Positions 19,215-28,359 are shown, counted from the stretch's first letter. The stretch is DNA of 64,000 bases from Pseudomonas migulae (GCF_024169315.1 NZ_JALJWR010000001.1:6188501-6252500), one strand, 5' to 3'. The notes: generated by a model not told the origin, from the letters alone. Numbers and translations: made by a program.

Positions 19215-21596
19215 ATGAAATTCAGTGAACAATGGCTGCGTGGCTGGGTAAGCCCGCAGGTAAGTCGCGACGAGCTGGTTGCTCGTCTGTCGATGGCCGG
19301 TCTTGAGGTCGATAGCGTTACGCTGGCCGCCGGCGAATTCACCGGTGTGGTGGTGGGCGAGGTGCTGAGCACCGAGCAGCATCCGGACGCCGACAAGTTG
19401 CGTGTTTGCCAGGTCAGCAATGGCTCGGAGACCTTCCAGGTAGTCTGCGGCGCGCCAAACGTGCGCCCGGGCCTGAAGATCCCGTTCGCCATGATCGGTG
19501 CCGAACTGCCAGGCGACTTCAAAATCAAGAAAGCCAAGCTGCGTGGCGTTGAGTCCAACGGCATGCTGTGCTCGCAAGCCGAGCTGCAAGTCGGCGAAGG
19601 CAACGACGGCCTGATGGAATTGCCGGCCGATGCACCAGTGGGCAAGGACATTCGTGAATACCTGAGTCTGGACGACGCCAGCATCGAGGTCGACCTGACC
19701 CCGAACCGTGGCGACTGCCTGTCCCTGGCCGGTCTGGCCCGTGAAGTGGGCGCGCTGTATGACGCTAAAGTCACTCGTCCGATCGTTCCAGTCGTGCCAG
19801 CCGTGCATGACGAAGTGCGTTCGATTGAAGTCCTGGCGCCGGCTGCTTGCCCGCGTTACCTGGGCCGTGTGATCCGTAACGTCGACCTGTCCAAGCCTAC
19901 GCCGCTGTGGATGGTCGAGCGCCTGCGTCGTGGCGATGTGCGCAGCATCGACGCTGCCGTCGACATTACCAACTACGTGATGCTGGAGCTGGGCCAACCG
20001 CTGCACGCGTTCGATCTCGCCGAAATCAATGGCGGCATCCGTGTGCGCATGGCTGAAGAAGGCGAGAAGCTGGTTCTGCTCGACGGTCAGGAAGTCAGCT
20101 TGCGTAGCGATACGCTGGTGATTGCCGACCACACTCGCGCCCTGGCCATCGCCGGCGTGATGGGTGGCGAGCACAGCGGCGTCGACACTGCGACCACCCG
20201 CGACGTATTCCTTGAAAGCGCGTTCTTCGATCAGATTGCCGTTGCTGGCAAGGCTCGTTCGTACGGCCTGCACACCGACGCTTCGCACCGCTACGAGCGT
20301 GGCGTGGACTGGCAACTGGCCCGTGAAGCCATGGAGCGCGCCACTGGCCTGCTGCTGGAAATCACTGGCGGCGAAGCCGGCCCGATCATCGAAACCGTGA
20401 GTGAGCAGCACCTGCCGAAAATCGCGCCGGTTACCCTGCGCGCGCAACGCATCTCCCAGATGCTGGGCATGGAAATGGAAGCGTCCGAAGTCGAGCGTTT
20501 GCTCAACGGCTTGGGCCTGACCGTTTCGGCCGACGGGGCAGGGCAGTGGCGCGTTGAAGTACCAAGCCATCGCTTCGACATCAGCCTCGAAGTTGACCTG
20601 ATCGAAGAGCTGGCCCGTCTGTACGGCTACAACCGTCTGCCGGTTCGTTACCCGCAAGCCCGTCTGGCGCCGCAAGCCAAGGCGGAAGCGCGCAGTGACC
20701 TGCCTGAGTTGCGTCGTCTGCTGGTGGCCCGTGGTTATCAGGAAGCGATCACCTACAGCTTCATCGATCCGAAACAGTTCGAGTTGTTCAATCCGGGTGT
20801 CGAGCCGCTGCTGCTGGCCAACCCGATTTCCAACGACATGGCGGCCATGCGCTCGTCCCTGTGGCCTGGTCTGGTCAAGGCGCTTCAGCACAACCTGAAT
20901 CGTCAACAGGATCGCGTCCGTCTGTTCGAAAGCGGTCTGCGTTTTGTCGGTCAGCTGGAAGGTTTGAAGCAAGAGCCGATGCTGGCTGGCGTCGTGTGCG
21001 GTAGCCGTCTGCCGGAAGGCTGGGCACAAGGTCGCGATGTCGTGGATTTCTTCGACGTCAAAGCCGATGTGGAAGCGGTGCTGGGCTTCGCCGGTGCGCT
21101 GGATTCGTTCACGTTCGTGCCGGGTAAACACCCGGCATTGCATCCGGGTCAGACCGCGCGCATCGAACGTGAAGGTCGTTTGGTAGGTTTCGTTGGCGCG
21201 ATCCACCCTGAATTGTCGAAAACCCTCGGTCTCGATCGTCCGGTCTTCGTATTCGAGCTGGTTCTGGCTGAAGTGGCGTTGGGCAAAATGCCTAAATTCC
21301 AGGAGTTATCGCGCTTTCCTGAAGTGCGACGTGACCTTGCACTGATCGCCCAAAAAGACGTCGCGGCCAGCGCTGTACTGGACGTAATCCGTGAAAATGC
21401 AGGGGAATGGCTGACGGACCTCAGGCTATTTGACGTATATCAGGGTAAAGGCATTGATCCTGATAGAAAAAGCCTTGCAGTCGGCTTGACCTGGCAGCAT
21501 CCATCGCGCACTCTTAATGACGATGAGGTGAATACCACGACGCAAAACATCCTCACCTCGCTCGAACAAAGGTTGAACGCCACGTTAAGGAAGTGA
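19215..21596 (+). CDS. pheT: phenylalanyl-tRNA synthetase beta subunit
   Basis: A 793-residue subunit with the tRNA-binding OB domain (residues 40-150), the B3/B4 editing domain (around 210-400), B5 and the C-terminal anticodon-binding domain (from about 700: FPEVRRDLALIAQKDVAA). Length is typical. AGGAG stands before the ATG. It is followed 3 bases later by ihfA. Confidence 0.97.
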   Translation: MKFSEQWLRGWVSPQVSRDELVARLSMAGLEVDSVTLAAGEFTGVVVGEVLSTEQHPDADKLRVCQVSNGSETFQVVCGAPNVRPGLKIPFAMIGAELPGDFKIKKAKLRGVESNGMLCSQAELQVGEGNDGLMELPADAPVGKDIREYLSLDDASIEVDLTPNRGDCLSLAGLAREVGALYDAKVTRPIVPVVPAVHDEVRSIEVLAPAACPRYLGRVIRNVDLSKPTPLWMVERLRRGDVRSIDAAVDITNYVMLELGQPLHAFDLAEINGGIRVRMAEEGEKLVLLDGQEVSLRSDTLVIADHTRALAIAGVMGGEHSGVDTATTRDVFLESAFFDQIAVAGKARSYGLHTDASHRYERGVDWQLAREAMERATGLLLEITGGEAGPIIETVSEQHLPKIAPVTLRAQRISQMLGMEMEASEVERLLNGLGLTVSADGAGQWRVEVPSHRFDISLEVDLIEELARLYGYNRLPVRYPQARLAPQAKAEARSDLPELRRLLVARGYQEAITYSFIDPKQFELFNPGVEPLLLANPISNDMAAMRSSLWPGLVKALQHNLNRQQDRVRLFESGLRFVGQLEGLKQEPMLAGVVCGSRLPEGWAQGRDVVDFFDVKADVEAVLGFAGALDSFTFVPGKHPALHPGQTARIEREGRLVGFVGAIHPELSKTLGLDRPVFVFELVLAEVALGKMPKFQELSRFPEVRRDLALIAQKDVAASAVLDVIRENAGEWLTDLRLFDVYQGKGIDPDRKSLAVGLTWQHPSRTLNDDEVNTTTQNILTSLEQRLNATLRK

Positions 21597-21599
21597 CGT

Positions 21600-21902
21600 A
21601 TGGGGGCTCTGACGAAAGCTGAAATGGCGGAACGTCTTTATGAAGAGCTGGGCCTGAATAAACGGGAGGCCAAGGAATTGGTCGAACTGTTTTTTGAAGA
21701 AATCAGGCACGCTCTTGAAGACAACGAACAAGTCAAATTGTCCGGTTTCGGCAATTTCGACCTTCGGGACAAACGCCAGCGGCCTGGCCGCAATCCGAAA
21801 ACGGGTGAAGAAATCCCGATCACGGCTCGCCGTGTGGTCACCTTTCGTCCAGGGCAGAAGTTGAAGGCCCGAGTTGAGGCTTATGCTGGAACCAAGTCAT
21901 AA
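21600..21902 (+). CDS. ihfA: integration host factor alpha subunit
   Basis: A 100-residue DNA-bending protein of the HU/IHF family. The flexible arm motif [23 protein letters not shown] is intact, with the intercalating Pro. It partners IhfB in nucleoid structure and in sigma-54 promoter activation, which would matter for ansB in this window. Its end overlaps the next gene by 20 bases. Confidence 0.96.
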   Translation: MGALTKAEMAERLYEELGLNKREAKELVELFFEEIRHALEDNEQVKLSGFGNFDLRDKRQRPGRNPKTGEEIPITARRVVTFRPGQKLKARVEAYAGTKS

Positions 21903-22239
21903 CGACGAGCTACCCGTCATCCCAGGCAAACGCTACTTCACCATTGGTGAAGTCAGCGAGCTGTGTGCGGTAAAACCGCACGTGCTGCGCTATTGGGAGC
22001 AGGAGTTTCCTCAACTCAACCCCGTCAAACGCCGCGGAAACCGCCGGTATTATCAGCGACAAGACGTGCTGATGATCCGGCAGATCCGCGCGCTTCTTTA
22101 CGATCAAGGGTTCACCATCGGCGGCGCGCGCTTGCGTTTGTCCGGCGATGAAGCCAAAGACGACACCACTCAATACAAGCAGATGATTCGGCAGATGATT
22201 GCCGAACTGGAAGATGTGCTGGTGGTGCTCAAGAAATAA
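21883..22239 (+). CDS. MerR-family transcriptional regulator
   Basis: A 118-residue protein with an N-terminal MerR helix-turn-helix ([32 protein letters not shown]) and the wing [17 protein letters not shown] short helical C-terminus lacks metal-binding cysteines, so it is not a metal sensor. The gene overlaps ihfA and sits before tRNA-Pro in the order usual for this locus in Pseudomonas. ATG 21883 is preferred over a TTG at 21874. Confidence 0.9.
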   Translation: MLEPSHNDELPVIPGKRYFTIGEVSELCAVKPHVLRYWEQEFPQLNPVKRRGNRRYYQRQDVLMIRQIRALLYDQGFTIGGARLRLSGDEAKDDTTQYKQMIRQMIAELEDVLVVLKK

Positions 22240-22328
22240 ATTCATGCGTTTGAATACTTCCAGTTTTCAAAAGCTTGCGATATATTCTTGAGCGTTCTTC
22301 GAGGTGAAGAACGAGTTTCACGCCTAGT

Positions 22329-22405
22329 CGGGGCGTAGCGCAGTCCGGTAGCGCACTAGCATGGGGTGCTAGGGGTCGAGTGTTCGAATCACTCCGTCCC
22401 GACCA
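22329..22405 (+). tRNA. tRNA-Pro (anticodon GGG)
   Basis: A 77-base cloverleaf: acceptor CGGGGCG/CGTCCCG (one G-U pair), D arm, anticodon stem CTAGC/GCTAG with loop ATGGGGT (anticodon GGG), T arm GAGTG-TTCGAAT-CACTC, discriminator A and encoded CCA. Its 3' half is the attachment core of two tandem insertions. Confidence 0.97.
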
Positions 22406-22408
22406 TAT
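22361..22408 (+). repeat. att-like direct repeat, copy 1 (tRNA-Pro 3' end)
   Basis: The 48 bases from the tRNA anticodon loop through CCA plus TAT recur at 23671-23718 with one mismatch and at 28674-28721 with a few. This is the copy inside the functional tRNA gene, the usual attB position for tyrosine recombinases. Confidence 0.88.
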
Positions 22409-22413
22409 TTCGT

Positions 22414-22448
22414 AAGGGGATCAAGTGCTTAACGGGCTTGATCCCTTT
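22414..22448 (+). terminator. terminator after tRNA-Pro
   Basis: GGGATCAAG pairs with CTTGATCCC around an 11-base loop and is followed by TTTCTC. The tRNA transcript can end here. Confidence 0.8.
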
Positions 22449-22480
22449 CTCATTTCAGGTCTGCACAAACCCGCGCAAAA

Positions 22481-22636
22481 CTACCCGGTGATTTCGCTGA
22501 TATTCGGGTCAGGAATCGCCTCGGAGCAGACGATTTCCTGGTCCCGCTGGTAGTTTTTGGCCATGCCTTCGTTCGCATGTCCTGCAATTTTCTGCCCATC
22601 TTTCCTGACAATGACCGAGACATCCTCGCCCGCACC
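22481..22636 (-). pseudogene. tyrosine recombinase (integrase) C-terminal remnant
   Basis: An open stretch of 51 codons without a start, between two stops, encodes GQKIAGHANEGMAKNYQRD. The GH-x8-Y spacing is that of the tyrosine recombinase active site (box II His and nucleophile Tyr), and the following QEIVCSEA resembles phage-integrase tails. The N-terminal four-fifths of the gene are missing. The C-terminus points at the tRNA attachment site, so this is probably the integrase of the first inserted element after decay. Confidence 0.7.
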
Positions 22637-22722
22637 TTACGTGGTGAGGCCCAATGCCACCTGTGGACGCCTCAAGCTCACAGGTTCATCCTTGCCATCT
22701 GTGAAAAGATCGGGACAGTTGA

Positions 22723-23412
22723 ATGAATGGTTTGTGGGCCAAGGCTCTGTTTGCTGGAATGTTACTTTCGTTAAGCGCGGCCAGCTTTGCTGGTCAGGAA
22801 AGCGACCTGTATTCAAACCTAGATGCTGGCAAGGCGCAGACCGTCGTAGCTTATGGTACGAGCTTGACGGCCTCTGGCGCCTGGGTGCAGCAGCTTGGGG
22901 ATGATCTGAATCAGCGATACCCAGGACGTGCCACGGTTATAAATAGTGGCAAGGGTTCGATGTGGTCGGGATGGGGTGTTGAAAATCTCGAAAGTCGAGT
23001 TATCTCCAAAAGCCCGGATACGGTGTTTATCGAATTCGCGATCAACGACGCTTTCCTTCCCCACAAAACCACCGTCGAACAAGCGCGGAAAAACCTCGAG
23101 TTAATGATTGACCGGATCAAGGCTGCCAAGTCATCGACGGAGATCATTTTAATGGTGACGAATCCAGTGATTGGAGGCTCTGGAGTGGAGAGACCGAAGT
23201 TAAGGGATTACTTCCAGATGTACCGGGATGTCGCAAAAGCCAGGGGGCTTCGTTTGATCGACAATTTTCCAAGGTGGCAGGCGGTCTTGAAATCAAATCC
23301 GGATCTTTTTAATCAGTATGTTGCGGATGGATTGCACCCAAATGCGGATGGATATCGCGCAGTGGTGACCCCGTCATTGATTGAAAATTTGAGTGGCGCC
23401 TCGCCAAACTGA
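22723..23412 (+). CDS. secreted SGNH/GDSL hydrolase
   Basis: A 229-residue predicted periplasmic or secreted esterase. A signal peptide (residues 1-23, ending SFA) precedes block I with the nucleophile VVAYGTSLT (Ser47), block II Gly in NSGKGSMWSG, block III FAINDA, and block V DGLHPN with the catalytic Asp/His pair. The GTSLT variant of GDSL is found in polysaccharide-deacetylating SGNH enzymes. It is the only intact gene of the first insert and ends at a TTCG-loop terminator. Confidence 0.88.
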   Translation: MNGLWAKALFAGMLLSLSAASFAGQESDLYSNLDAGKAQTVVAYGTSLTASGAWVQQLGDDLNQRYPGRATVINSGKGSMWSGWGVENLESRVISKSPDTVFIEFAINDAFLPHKTTVEQARKNLELMIDRIKAAKSSTEIILMVTNPVIGGSGVERPKLRDYFQMYRDVAKARGLRLIDNFPRWQAVLKSNPDLFNQYVADGLHPNADGYRAVVTPSLIENLSGASPN

Positions 23413-23425
23413 CCTGGACATAGAT

Positions 23426-23452
23426 GAAAAAACGCTTCGGCGGGTTTTTTTC
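23426..23452 (+). terminator. terminator of the SGNH hydrolase gene
   Basis: AAAAAACGC, a TTCG tetraloop, and GCGGG followed by seven T residues form a compact hairpin. From here to 23670 I see no gene. Confidence 0.75.
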
Positions 23453-23670
23453 GCCTGGAGACCTGGAAAAAAGCAGTGGTGTGGCCCGTATCGCCTGAGC
23501 ACACTGGATGACCATGCGCATCACTCAGTGTGTCGGCTTTTTCACGGTTACCCCTACTTTTCCCCCATAAAACGTCGGCTGTTGATAGACGTTGCTGGAC
23601 CCCCGTGAATACTAGCTTCTAAGAGTTCAGAGCAGAATTTTCGAAGCTATCAAGAAGTATAAAAAAGAAG

Positions 23671-23718
23671 ATGGGGTGCTAGGGGGCGAGTGTTCGAATC
23701 ACTCCGTCCCGACCATAT
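23671..23718 (+). repeat. att-like direct repeat, copy 2 (tRNA-Pro 3' end)
   Basis: Identical to 22361-22408 except one base (T to G at 23686). Only the 3' half of the tRNA is present, so it is not a functional tRNA. It marks the junction between the first insert (about 1.3 kb) and the second. Confidence 0.88.
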
Positions 23719-23725
23719 AATTCAA

Positions 23726-23758
23726 GGGGTTGCGAGATTTTATCTTGCGACCCTTTTT
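23726..23758 (+). terminator. terminator following att copy 2
   Basis: GGGTTGCGAGA pairs with TCTTGCGACCC around TTTTA and is followed by TTTTT. It is unlike the hairpin after copy 1, showing that each insert brought its own tRNA end and terminator. Confidence 0.88.
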
Positions 23759-23817
23759 ATTTTCAGGCGTTTTACCCCTGCAAAACGACTGGCTCTCAGT
23801 AGAATCCTCACCGCTTG

Positions 23818-23849
23818 CCGGTTGAATCCACAACCCATAGCAGACGTTG
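23818..23849 (+). repeat. 32-bp inverted repeat, left copy
   Basis: CCGGTTGAATCCACAACCCA at its left end continues to TTG at 23849. The whole 32 bases match the reverse complement of 26140-26171 at 29 positions. The two copies face each other around lysR-MFS. Confidence 0.75.
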
Positions 23850-23871
23850 CAGCACGTCGAATACAGAAAGC

Positions 23872-24765
23872 TCAGCGTCTATATTTCAGCGCCTCGACCA
23901 GTGCAGAAAAGGCGGGAGACGTCTGGCGTCTGTTGGGGTAATACAAATGGTAACCCTGAAACACAGGACACCAGTCGGCCAGGACTTCTTTGAGGCGGCC
24001 GTCGGCCAGATACGGTGCGACCAATTCCTCTGGTACATAAGCCAGACCAATGCCATCAACGGCGGCATTGAGGACATGCATGATGCTGTTGAAAACAAGT
24101 TGCCCATCTGCCTTGACCGTAAACGCCTCGCCATTTCGTTCAAACTCCCAGGCGTAAATTGCCCCTGATGGCCTGTGTCGAATATTGACGCACTCATGGG
24201 CAGTCAACTCATGGGGCGTCGCTGGTGCCGGTTTGCGTTCGAAATACGCCGGAGATCCCACCACCGCCAACCGCCAATCCGGTCCTATGCGAACCGCAAT
24301 CATGTCCTTGCTGATCGATTCACCCATGCGAATGCCGGCATCGAAGCGTTCCTCGACCACGTTGGTGAATCCATAGTCGACGTAGAACTCCAGTGTGATA
24401 TCCGGGTAACTCTTCAAGAACTCTGCAAGCATCGGTCGAATGCACAACTCAATCTGATCGTCAGTGCAGGAAATACGAATCGTGCCACTCGGCTTGTCCC
24501 GTAATTCGCTCAACGCTTCAAGCTCAACAGTGATCTGCTCGAAAAGCGGGGCGATCGAGCGCATCAATCTTTCTCCCGCCTCTGTCGGCGACACATTGCG
24601 TGTCGTGCGGGCCAGCAGACGTATCCCCAGTCTTTGTTCAAGTGCCCGGATTGTATGACTCAGCGCAGAAGGCGTAACGCCCAGTTTGGCGGCAGCTTTG
24701 GTAAAGCTTTGATCGCGCGCCACCGCCAGAAAAGCCTGGAGATCGTTGACTTTGGTATTGGACAT
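23872..24765 (-). CDS. LysR-family transcriptional regulator
   Basis: A 297-residue regulator with an N-terminal winged helix (LQAFLAVARDQSFTKAAAKLGVTPSALSHTIRALE, split by no indel) and a substrate-binding domain of the small-molecule effector type (from about residue 90). It is divergent from an MFS gene across 96 bases and probably controls it. The subgroup (MRxGESISKDMIAVRI) is common among regulators of efflux or oxidoreductase genes. Confidence 0.92.
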   Translation of the reverse strand: MSNTKVNDLQAFLAVARDQSFTKAAAKLGVTPSALSHTIRALEQRLGIRLLARTTRNVSPTEAGERLMRSIAPLFEQITVELEALSELRDKPSGTIRISCTDDQIELCIRPMLAEFLKSYPDITLEFYVDYGFTNVVEERFDAGIRMGESISKDMIAVRIGPDWRLAVVGSPAYFERKPAPATPHELTAHECVNIRHRPSGAIYAWEFERNGEAFTVKADGQLVFNSIMHVLNAAVDGIGLAYVPEELVAPYLADGRLKEVLADWCPVFQGYHLYYPNRRQTSPAFSALVEALKYRR

Positions 24766-24861
24766 TGCTGAATTTTTCTCAAAACCACATGAAGATTACG
24801 CCTACTAATCAGGGTATCTCGAATCCGTCAAGCTTTGTCACGTATCTGGAACGGAGTACTT

Positions 24862-26079
24862 ATGATGAGCGAGACACCTGTATTCGACACCCCGACAGGT
24901 GATGCCCTCGGCACGCCGGGGACAGAGGAGCAGCCGGCTTACTGGAGTGGCATCTTTGCGATGACACTGTGCGTATTCGCGCTGATCGCATCGGAGTTCA
25001 TGCCGGTCAGTTTGCTCACGCCGATTGCATCGGATCTGCAAATCAGTGAAGGACTGGCCGGGTATGGGATCGCCATCTCCGGCGCCTTTGCGGTGCTGAC
25101 AAGCCTTTCGATTTCCAGGCTTGCGGGCTCAATGGACCGCAAGACGCTGTTGCTTCTACTGACCGGGATTATGTGCGTGTCGGGACTGGTGGTCGGTCTG
25201 GCGCCAAACTATACGGTGTACATGATGGGGCGTGCGCTGATCGGCGTGGTGATCGGCGGGTTCTGGTCGATGTCGGCGGCAATGGCCATGCGCCTGGTAC
25301 CGTCCCATAGCGTGCCCAAGGCATTGGCAATCTTCAACGGCGGCAATGCTTTGGCAACCGTAGTGGCCGCACCACTGGGAAGCTATCTGGGGAGTGTCAT
25401 CGGTTGGCGAGGTGCTTTTTTCTGCTTGATTCCGGTAGCGATCATCGCGTTGATCTGGCAGTGGATCAGCCTGCCAGCCATGACGACGGCGCCGCGCAAT
25501 GCGGGCAATGGCAATGTCTTTCGATTGTTCAAGAGCCGATTGGTCAGTTTCGGCATGTTGAGTGTGGGCATTTTCTTCATGGGGCAGTTTGTCTTGTTCA
25601 CCTATCTGCGCCCGTTTCTGGAGACCGTCACTGGTGTAGATGTCTCCCTGTTGTCGATGATCCTGCTGGTCATCGGCGTGGCGGGTTTTGCAGGGACCAT
25701 CCTGATCGGCGCTTTCCTGAAAACCGGCCTGTACCAGGTCCTGATCGGCATTCCACTGTTGATGGCCGCCATTGCACTTTCCTTGATTATCCTTGGCGGC
25801 GGAGTCGTGGCAGCTTTTGTATTGCTGGGGCTGTGGGGACTGATCGCGACGGCAGCACCTGTGGGGTGGTGGTCGTGGTTGGCCAAGGCGTTACCCAAGG
25901 ATGCTGAGGCCGGTGGCGGCCTGATGGTGGCAGTCATTCAGCTTTCCATTGCAATGGGGTCTACCCTCGGCGGGTTGCTGTTCGACGGGAGCGGTTATCG
26001 TATGACGTTTCTCGCAAGCTCCATTTTGTTGGTTCTCGCCGCAGTGATGGCCTTTTTCACATCGCGAAACCAGGCTTGA
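24862..26079 (+). CDS. MFS transporter, drug/arabinose efflux type
   Basis: A 405-residue membrane protein with 12 predicted helices after a hydrophilic N-terminus. SEFMPVSLLTPIASDLQ in helix 1 and the helix 4-5 GFWSMSAAMAMRLVP region resemble the AraJ/YdhP/NepI group of drug:H+ antiporters. GGAG lies 6 bases before ATG 24862; a codon at 24835 has none. The divergent LysR is the likely regulator. The substrate is unknown. Confidence 0.88.
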   Translation: MMSETPVFDTPTGDALGTPGTEEQPAYWSGIFAMTLCVFALIASEFMPVSLLTPIASDLQISEGLAGYGIAISGAFAVLTSLSISRLAGSMDRKTLLLLLTGIMCVSGLVVGLAPNYTVYMMGRALIGVVIGGFWSMSAAMAMRLVPSHSVPKALAIFNGGNALATVVAAPLGSYLGSVIGWRGAFFCLIPVAIIALIWQWISLPAMTTAPRNAGNGNVFRLFKSRLVSFGMLSVGIFFMGQFVLFTYLRPFLETVTGVDVSLLSMILLVIGVAGFAGTILIGAFLKTGLYQVLIGIPLLMAAIALSLIILGGGVVAAFVLLGLWGLIATAAPVGWWSWLAKALPKDAEAGGGLMVAVIQLSIAMGSTLGGLLFDGSGYRMTFLASSILLVLAAVMAFFTSRNQA

Positions 26080-26139
26080 CAGAAGGCAGATTCGAGTAAG
26101 TCAGGCAGCAGTCCGTAATTTGCCAGATCGGATTTGATC

Positions 26140-26171
26140 CAATGTCTGCTATTGGCTGTGGATTCAACCGG
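26140..26171 (-). repeat. 32-bp inverted repeat, right copy
   Basis: This is the reverse-complement partner of 23818-23849 (29 of 32 bases). The sequence from here to 26323 has no gene. Confidence 0.75.
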
Positions 26172-26323
26172 TCGATGCAACAGATTGGCTAAACCGTTCA
26201 GCGGTCAGTACCGATGCAATCAGGTGGTCAAGTGAAGTGCAATTTCGCAACAGCTACGCCGCTTCGCATTGAACGCGAATGCGACGAAGCCGCCCGTTCG
26301 CTGAACCGAGTCGCAGTCAGTTG

Positions 26324-26887
26324 CTAAGTCGGCAGAGGTCCGAACGCGCGGTATGAATCGACCAGGGCATCGAAAAGCGAGATATCCGAGCGACTTCTAG
26401 CTAAGAGCTGGGCACCGACAATAGCTGCGAAAATTGCACGTGCTCTAGATTCACTCTCACTTGATTTGCACACCTTCGCAGCCACTAGAAGCTTGCTTAG
26501 CCATGCAATGTTGACATCCGCAAAGGTCTGAATTTCTTTTGTCATTTCAATGGGTAAAGTATCGGTTTCAGCACCCATGAAACTGCCCAGGCAGAGACGA
26601 TTGTCGGCCTCAAGCGATCTTCGGAAGATTTCAGGAAAGCGACGCAGAGCGTCAATCGGAGAGGGGCTTTCTGATTCGATCATCTCGAGCGCGAGCGCAC
26701 CGTCCTCCCAATATCGTTTGGCAACGGCAATACCCAGATCGGCTTTGCTTGGAAAATGGTAGTAAATACTCGCCGCTTTGATACCAACATCTTGCGCAAG
26801 GTCGCGGAAATTCAAACCATTGTAGCCCTGCGATTGGGCAATTTTCTTGGCCGCCAACAAGATGGCTTCCTTGGAGTTGACGCTCAT
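26324..26887 (-). CDS. TetR-family regulator
   Basis: A 187-residue repressor-type protein. The N-terminal helix-turn-helix is LNFRDLAQDVGIKAASIYYHFPSK (about residues 24-48); the C-terminal ligand domain carries LCLGSFMGAE, seen in a TetR group with one conserved Cys. It lies downstream of and in the same direction as the GST gene. Likely targets are the palindromes upstream of that gene, but no copy lies in front of tetR itself. Confidence 0.9.
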   Translation of the reverse strand: MSVNSKEAILLAAKKIAQSQGYNGLNFRDLAQDVGIKAASIYYHFPSKADLGIAVAKRYWEDGALALEMIESESPSPIDALRRFPEIFRRSLEADNRLCLGSFMGAETDTLPIEMTKEIQTFADVNIAWLSKLLVAAKVCKSSESESRARAIFAAIVGAQLLARSRSDISLFDALVDSYRAFGPLPT

Positions 26888-27136
26888 CTTGGTGCCTTTC
26901 GTCTTGGGACGATCGCTTAAATAGGGAAAGCTAATTTACAGCAAAGGCCTACCGTGTGACAGGTAGATTGTCAGTGAGAGCAGTGAGTTCAATGCGACTT
27001 GGGTGCTCAGGCTGAAGCCGTTCCATCATGGTTCAGCAAGCGGCACCGCCAGCCGACACTGGCGAGATTACTACGGTCACCGAGAAAGCCAGGGGCGTGG
27101 CGATCTCGGCGCGCCGGAGTTTCCATTGAGAAGCTG

Positions 27137-27838
27137 TTACTGGGCTGGCGAATCCAGCTCAGGAATGCCGCTGTTGTGATCAGCGTAGGCAGCCTGGAAG
27201 CTTGGACGTTTTGTCCAGCGCTGCCAGTACGCATCCAGGAACTCAAACCGCTCGTCCAGTGGAGTGGCATTGACCGGGAATTTCGAGAAGGCGATCGCGG
27301 TTGCCAGGGTAATGTCCGAGAAGGTCGGGGCATCGCCGCCGAGCAGCCATTCGCGGCCGTCTGACAGATGACGATTGACCAGTGCAGCGTGAGCCAAAGC
27401 TTCCTTACGGCAGTGTTCGCCCCAAGCCTCATTCTTGGTCAGTTCTAGCTTGAAGCCGAGTCCGGTGTGCAACACGTGGAACGCTGTAACGATGCGGTAC
27501 AGGATGTGCACCCACACCCGGTTATCCCACATGTTATCCAGACCCTGTTCCAGTGCGGTCTCTCCCATGATCTTGCGACCGGGATACTCTTGGTCAAGAT
27601 AACGAACGATGGCAGCCGTTTCGGAAATGTAGCTACCGTCAGCCAGTTGAAGGGTGGGAGTTTCGCCCCACGAGTTCATATTCAAATGACGCCAGCCACG
27701 CTGTTCTCCTACAGGGGACATGTCATAGATAGTCTCGGCAAATTGGTCAGCGATGCCTTTTTCGTGCATGAACAGACGCAGACGCTGTGGGTTCGGAAAG
27801 GCCGAAGGCGAAGTGAAAAGCTGAAGTTTAGTAGTCAT
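27137..27838 (-). CDS. glutathione S-transferase family protein
   Basis: A 233-residue protein with an N-terminal thioredoxin-like domain (KLQLFTSPSAFPNPQRLRLFMHEKG; Ser at the position that activates glutathione; GETPTLQLADGSYISETAAIVRYL gives the cis-Pro and the SET glutathione-binding motif) and an all-helical C-domain with WLLGGDAPTFSDITLATAI. It probably conjugates or reduces an electrophile. The promoter region has two strong TetR-type palindromes. It is not followed by a visible terminator before tetR. Confidence 0.92.
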   Translation of the reverse strand: MTTKLQLFTSPSAFPNPQRLRLFMHEKGIADQFAETIYDMSPVGEQRGWRHLNMNSWGETPTLQLADGSYISETAAIVRYLDQEYPGRKIMGETALEQGLDNMWDNRVWVHILYRIVTAFHVLHTGLGFKLELTKNEAWGEHCRKEALAHAALVNRHLSDGREWLLGGDAPTFSDITLATAIAFSKFPVNATPLDERFEFLDAYWQRWTKRPSFQAAYADHNSGIPELDSPAQ

Positions 27839-27865
27839 GGTCGATCCTGCAGATTGGTGGCTGGG

Positions 27866-27944
27866 CTACCTAACTGTCGTTAGGTAGCCAAACCTTAGCG
27901 GGTGATTCGACGCGCGTCAACACCTATCTAACACTTGTTAGGTA
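27866..27944. promoter_or_regulatory. two tandem TetR-type operators upstream of the GST gene
   Basis: CTACCTAAC-TGTC-GTTAGGTAG (27866-27887) is a perfect 22-base palindrome. TATCTAAC-ACTT-GTTAGGTA (27925-27944) is a near-perfect second copy, 58 bases away centre to centre. Both lie within 110 bases of the GST start. The half-site GTTAGGTA and 4-base spacer suit a TetR-family dimer. Confidence 0.75.
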
Positions 27945-28359
27945 AAAGTTTTTTGCTGGAATTTTCTGGCTGTATTGGCTCGATTGAGGTGAATCGCTCG
28001 CTTCAGCGGGAAAGGGCGCGCAACCTAACATCGGTCGCGAGGCTCACTCGCTTTATCCCAGCGGCGTAATTGCATGGACTTGACCACCCACCGCAACCGT
28101 CAACAAGGGCGCCTTGCTCACGCCGTCGCCCTAAGATGAATTCGTCAAGACGTGTCTACCGGACGGTTATCTATTTGAGTCATTTCCGTTGATTATTCGA
28201 CAGTCAGCTATTGGCCGTTGTCTGCCGGTCACGACCGACTGCTTCTGGCCGACGGCTGCCTATAGTTCGAGGTCCAAAGCAGACTATTGCAGGCCTACTC
28301 CCGAGCAGCGGATTACAGCCGAAACCCGCTGCGCGGAATGGTGCCAGTGCCGACCTCCA
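27945..28359. other. non-coding remnant DNA of the second insert
   Basis: No intact gene is visible. Short open stretches carry no recognisable motif. A segment near 28225-28300 (CGACTGCTTCTGGCC followed by an imperfect inverted copy) resembles an intergenic repeat I associate with Pseudomonas, but I cannot confirm this. Confidence 0.4.

Noticed and set aside
28189..28359. 5' part of the frame ending in the MFS fragment
   Set aside because: Composition is unlike a transporter, with several Cys and Arg; it is probably out-of-frame DNA joined to the fragment.
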